A stretch of DNA of 64,000 nt from Planctomycetota bacterium (GTDB lineage: Bacteria > Planctomycetota > B15-G4): assembly GCA_029259715.1 (NCBI GenBank), contig JAJDEP010000003.1, positions 637,174 through 701,173 of the forward strand. Reading direction: 5' to 3'. Below the pieces are notes generated by a model. It had not been told where the DNA came from and did no database searches. It saw only the letters and a program-made list of their open reading frames with translations. Both the position numbers and the translations under genes were made by a program. Of this stretch, positions 61,914 to 64,000 are shown in pieces. How positions within the stretch are numbered: position 1 is the first letter of the stretch; each line of letters starts with the position of its first letter.

Positions 61914-62120
61914 ATGCGCAGTACCGGTACCGTCAAGTGGTTCAACGAAACCAAGGGTTTCGGCTTCATCACGCCTGAGGACAACAGCAAGGATTGCTTT
62001 GTCCATCACTCGGGCATTCAGGGCGAGGGTTTCAAGACCCTGAACGAGGGCGATCGCGTCGAGTTCGACATCGTCCAGGGCGCCAAGGGTCCGGCGGCCG
62101 AGAACGTCACCAAGGTCTGA
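61914..62120 (+). CDS. Cold-shock domain protein (CspA family)
   Basis: 68 residues, the normal length. [20 protein letters not shown] contains RNP1 (KGFGFI), and RNP2 is seen as [10 protein letters not shown], with a Cys where most members have Val or Ile. It binds single-stranded RNA and DNA and melts RNA structure. The ATG at 61914 has AGGAAG seven bases upstream. The structured leader and the strong hairpin after the stop suggest a single-gene transcript. Confidence 0.96.
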   Translation: MRSTGTVKWFNETKGFGFITPEDNSKDCFVHHSGIQGEGFKTLNEGDRVEFDIVQGAKGPAAENVTKV

Positions 62121-62136
62121 TCGTCGTTCTGACGAC

Positions 62137-62166
62137 GTGGGGTCACCCCAAGTGGGGTGGCCCCAC
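62137..62166 (+). terminator. Strong hairpin after the cold-shock gene, probable terminator
   Basis: GTGGGGTCACCCCA (62137-62150) and TGGGGTGGCCCCAC (62153-62166) pair over 14 bases with one G-U pair; in practice a 12-13-base stem with a short loop. It begins 16 bases after the stop. No T-run follows, so termination may need Rho or the hairpin may instead protect the 3' end. Confidence 0.6.
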
Positions 62167-62471
62167 GCCCGTCACACAACCAGCATCCGCCGCACACTCA
62201 TCACGCTCCCCAACACGAGACCGCCCTCATCGCACGCTCCTTCTACTCCCATGAAAAGTTCCAGCGCGAGAAGCGCAAGGCCGAGAAGCGCAAGGCGCGC
62301 GAGGAGAAGAAGAAACTGAAGCGTGACGGTGGAGAGGCCCCGGCCGCCGACGACGCGGCCGCCGACCCCGCCGCCGGCGAGGCGGCACCCGGCGACCCAC
62401 CGAAGTCCGCCGAAGAATCGTCCCCCGCCCCTGAAGGCGGCGCGGACGCCGAGCCCAAGCTCGACGACTAG
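62157..62471 (+). CDS. Small charged protein, start uncertain
   Basis: A coding-type frame ends at 62471. The conserved-looking core is ARSFYSHEKFQREKRKAEKR followed by more Lys/Arg/Glu and an acidic Ala/Pro-rich tail (GGADAEPKLDD). I recall similar short Lys/Glu-rich proteins in Planctomycetota, starting just before a SFY/SFF segment. The only standard start in frame, GTG at 62157, lies inside the terminator hairpin and would add 24 His/Pro-rich residues. An ATC at 62229 (ATC GCA CGC TCC TTC) is where the core would begin. The true start is therefore open; function unknown, possibly RNA- or ribosome-associated from its charge. Confidence 0.5.
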   Translation: MAPRPSHNQHPPHTHHAPQHETALIARSFYSHEKFQREKRKAEKRKAREEKKKLKRDGGEAPAADDAAADPAAGEAAPGDPPKSAEESSPAPEGGADAEPKLDD

Positions 62472-62650
62472 TCAGGTCCCGAGGACGCACGCCCGTGCAA
62501 AGCGGCCGTCGCTCGAGCCCACAGCACGCATAAAGCGTGGTAGATTCGTCCGGAAGTCAGCGCACCGCGGGCAGGCGCAGTGTCGGCGCGTCCAAAGCAT
62601 GACCAGCACTTTCGCCCCGCCCCGGTCATTCACCGCGAGGGCTGCGTCCG

Positions 62651-64000
62651 ATGAGCAAGTGCATCATTCTCTCCCTGTGGGCGGCGTGCTTCATTTCCCT
62701 CGCCGCCCCCTCCGGCCTGAGCCAGGTCGAGCGGACCGCACCTCCCGCTGACCGTCCGTCGACGGGACCGCAGCACGCCTCGATCCCCGGCGAGTTCTCC
62801 GACGCCCGCGCCGTCCGCGACGCCGTGCGACATGCGGTGCTTCCGGCAGGCGACGGATGGCGCGCCCGCAATCCCGGTCAGCTCTGGTCGACGCACTTCG
62901 ACGAGCGCGGCTTCACGACCAGGCCCGATTCCGGGGATTGGGCCTGGGGACTCGAGTTGCTGCGCTACGGATTCGACGGCAATGAGCGGCCCGTCGACGA
63001 CGTGCCGACGTCCCGTGCCGCCGGTGGACGCGTGACCTATGCCCGGGATGAGGTCCTCTCGGAGTGGTACGTCAACGACGCGCGGGGCCTCGAGCACGGC
63101 TACACCCTGAGTCGCCGCCCCCCCGCGGACTCCGAGCCGCCCGCCCTGCGGTTCGCCCTGCGCGTTCGCGGCGATTGCGCCTTCGCACTGAGCGGCGACC
63201 GCCGCGACGTGACCTTCTCGCGAACCGACGGAACGGCCGTGCTCACCTATTCGGGTCTGCTGGCCTTCGACGCCGACGGCCGGGACCTGCCCGCCCACTT
63301 CGCCCGACGGGGCGACGAGCTGCAGATCGTCGTCGACGAGACGGGCGCCCGCTATCCCGTGACCATCGACCCGCTCGCCCAGCAGGCCTACTTCAAGGCC
63401 TCCAACTCCGAAGCGGACGACGCCTTCGCCCGCTCCGTCGCCCTCTCCGGTGACACCCTCGTGGTCGGCGCCGACCAGGAGGACAGCAACGCCACCGGCG
63501 TCGACGGCAACCAGGCCGACAACAGCAGCGTCAACGCAGGGGCGGTCTACGTCTTCGTCCGCACCGGCACGACCTGGTCCCAGCAGGCCTACCTCAAGGC
63601 CTCGAATCCCGGCGTGGCCGAGCGCTTCGGCTGGGCCGTCGCCATCTCCGGGGACACCCTCGTCGTCGGCGCCCTGGGGGAGGACAGCAACGCCACCGGC
63701 ATCAACGGCGACCAGAACGATGACAGCGCCAGCAGCTCCGGGGCCGCCTACGTCTTCGTGCGGAGCGGCACCACCTGGAGCCAGCAGGCCTACATCAAGG
63801 CCTCCAACACCGACGACAACGATCAGTTCGGCGGCGCCGTCGCGCTGTCGGGTGACACGCTCGTGGTCGCCGCCGCCAACGAGGACAGCCAGGCAACCGG
63901 CATCGACGGTGACGAGAGCGACAACAGCGCCCCCCTCTCCGGTGCGGTCTACGTCTTCGTGCGGAGCGGCACCACCTGGAGCCAGCAGGCCTACATCAAG
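62651..64000 (+). CDS. Integrin-alpha-like FG-GAP repeat protein, truncated by the window end
   Basis: The frame opens with ATG at 62651 and is still open at the last base (450 codons visible). Signal peptide CIILSLWAACFISLAAPSGL. Residues 40-245 are a beta-rich N-terminal domain without a recognised family. From about residue 250 come near-identical 67-residue (201-bp) repeats: GDTLVVGADQEDSNATG and VYVFVRTGTTWSQQAYLKAS. Each is an FG-GAP-like blade. The DNA of neighbouring repeats is nearly identical (52 bases at 63748-63799 recur at 63949-64000), which points to recent duplication or gene conversion. Likely a secreted beta-propeller protein. Confidence 0.85.
   Translation, partial: MSKCIILSLWAACFISLAAPSGLSQVERTAPPADRPSTGPQHASIPGEFSDARAVRDAVRHAVLPAGDGWRARNPGQLWSTHFDERGFTTRPDSGDWAWGLELLRYGFDGNERPVDDVPTSRAAGGRVTYARDEVLSEWYVNDARGLEHGYTLSRRPPADSEPPALRFALRVRGDCAFALSGDRRDVTFSRTDGTAVLTYSGLLAFDADGRDLPAHFARRGDELQIVVDETGARYPVTIDPLAQQAYFKASNSEADDAFARSVALSGDTLVVGADQEDSNATGVDGNQADNSSVNAGAVYVFVRTGTTWSQQAYLKASNPGVAERFGWAVAISGDTLVVGALGEDSNATGINGDQNDDSASSSGAAYVFVRSGTTWSQQAYIKASNTDDNDQFGGAVALSGDTLVVAAANEDSQATGIDGDESDNSAPLSGAVYVFVRSGTTWSQQAYIK
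63547..64000 (+). repeat. 201-bp coding repeats in the FG-GAP protein
   Basis: The segment beginning CTACGTCTTCGT occurs at 63547, 63748 and 63949, exactly 201 bases apart. The last two copies are identical over 52 bases up to the window edge. Each unit encodes one beta-propeller blade. Confidence 0.8.

Overview
The window is about 70% GC and almost entirely coding on both strands. It looks like a chromosomal segment of a Planctomycetota bacterium, possibly of the deep Poly30/Engelhardtia type. That assignment is an inference from content: several secreted FG-GAP/VCBS proteins (one with a dockerin-like tail), a recurring C-terminal domain with a Gly-Gly-Thr-Leu-(Val/Ile)-Pro core, paired di-haem oxidoreductases, a degenerate gluzincin-type peptidase, a sulfatase-fold enzyme and a HEAT-repeat protein. 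I saw no rRNA, tRNA, CRISPR array, insertion sequence or phage module.

Layout. 1-12.6 kb: a partial gene, then a retinol-saturase-type flavoprotein, a serine hydrolase, a tandem YHS protein, a CDF transporter, a DUF4920 lipoprotein, a large secreted pseudo-peptidase coupled to carbamate kinase, a membrane protein and RecQ. 13-21.7 kb: a secreted/envelope block with a collagen-like/YadA-head-like/S74 protein coupled to an IPT-like protein, a Calx-beta/di-haem fusion coupled to a second di-haem oxidoreductase, a matrixin-like lipoprotein, a HEXXH lipoprotein and a GH26-like lipoprotein. 21.8-33.1 kb: a UvrD/PcrA helicase, a large VCBS-ASPIC-dockerin protein followed by an orphan copy of its tail, an operon of ferritin-like protein, divergent carbamoyltransferase and DUF5989 protein, then a HEAT-repeat protein and a sulfatase-fold lipoprotein. 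33.1-41 kb: a run of small minus-strand housekeeping or stress-type genes (DUF488, YfiT/DinB, DUF4349, DUF4184, GNAT, three VOC proteins, LapA-like, Eri1-like exonuclease, DUF2007, cupin), including a 52-codon ORF that is easy to miss. 41-50 kb: a CPA1 antiporter with an RCK domain, a SagB-like double nitroreductase, a SnoaL-like protein, an SGNH hydrolase and two secreted proteins with the shared tail domain.

50.2-60.1 kb is the most unusual part. It holds two tandem coiled-coil/winged-helix paralogues behind an AT-rich control region, an NTP_transf_5 nucleotidyltransferase, a MurG-like glycosyltransferase with a Rieske oxygenase on the opposite strand, and, divergent from these, an APH-like/HPr-kinase-like fusion followed by GT2, GT92-like and GT2 genes. 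I read it as a candidate surface-glycan or glycosylated-metabolite system with built-in phosphotransfer and oxidation steps. No gene in it gives the product away.

60.1-64 kb holds a HemN/HemW-related radical SAM gene, a cold-shock gene with a structured leader, a small charged protein with an uncertain start, and an integrin-alpha-like repeat protein that runs off the right edge.

Three themes recur. Several enzymes keep a family fold but have lost catalytic residues (gluzincin, matrixin, carbamoyltransferase, sulfatase). Convergent genes end in shared CTAG palindromes or overlap by 71-82 bases. Short tandem duplications cluster at gene ends, several of them spanning stop codons.
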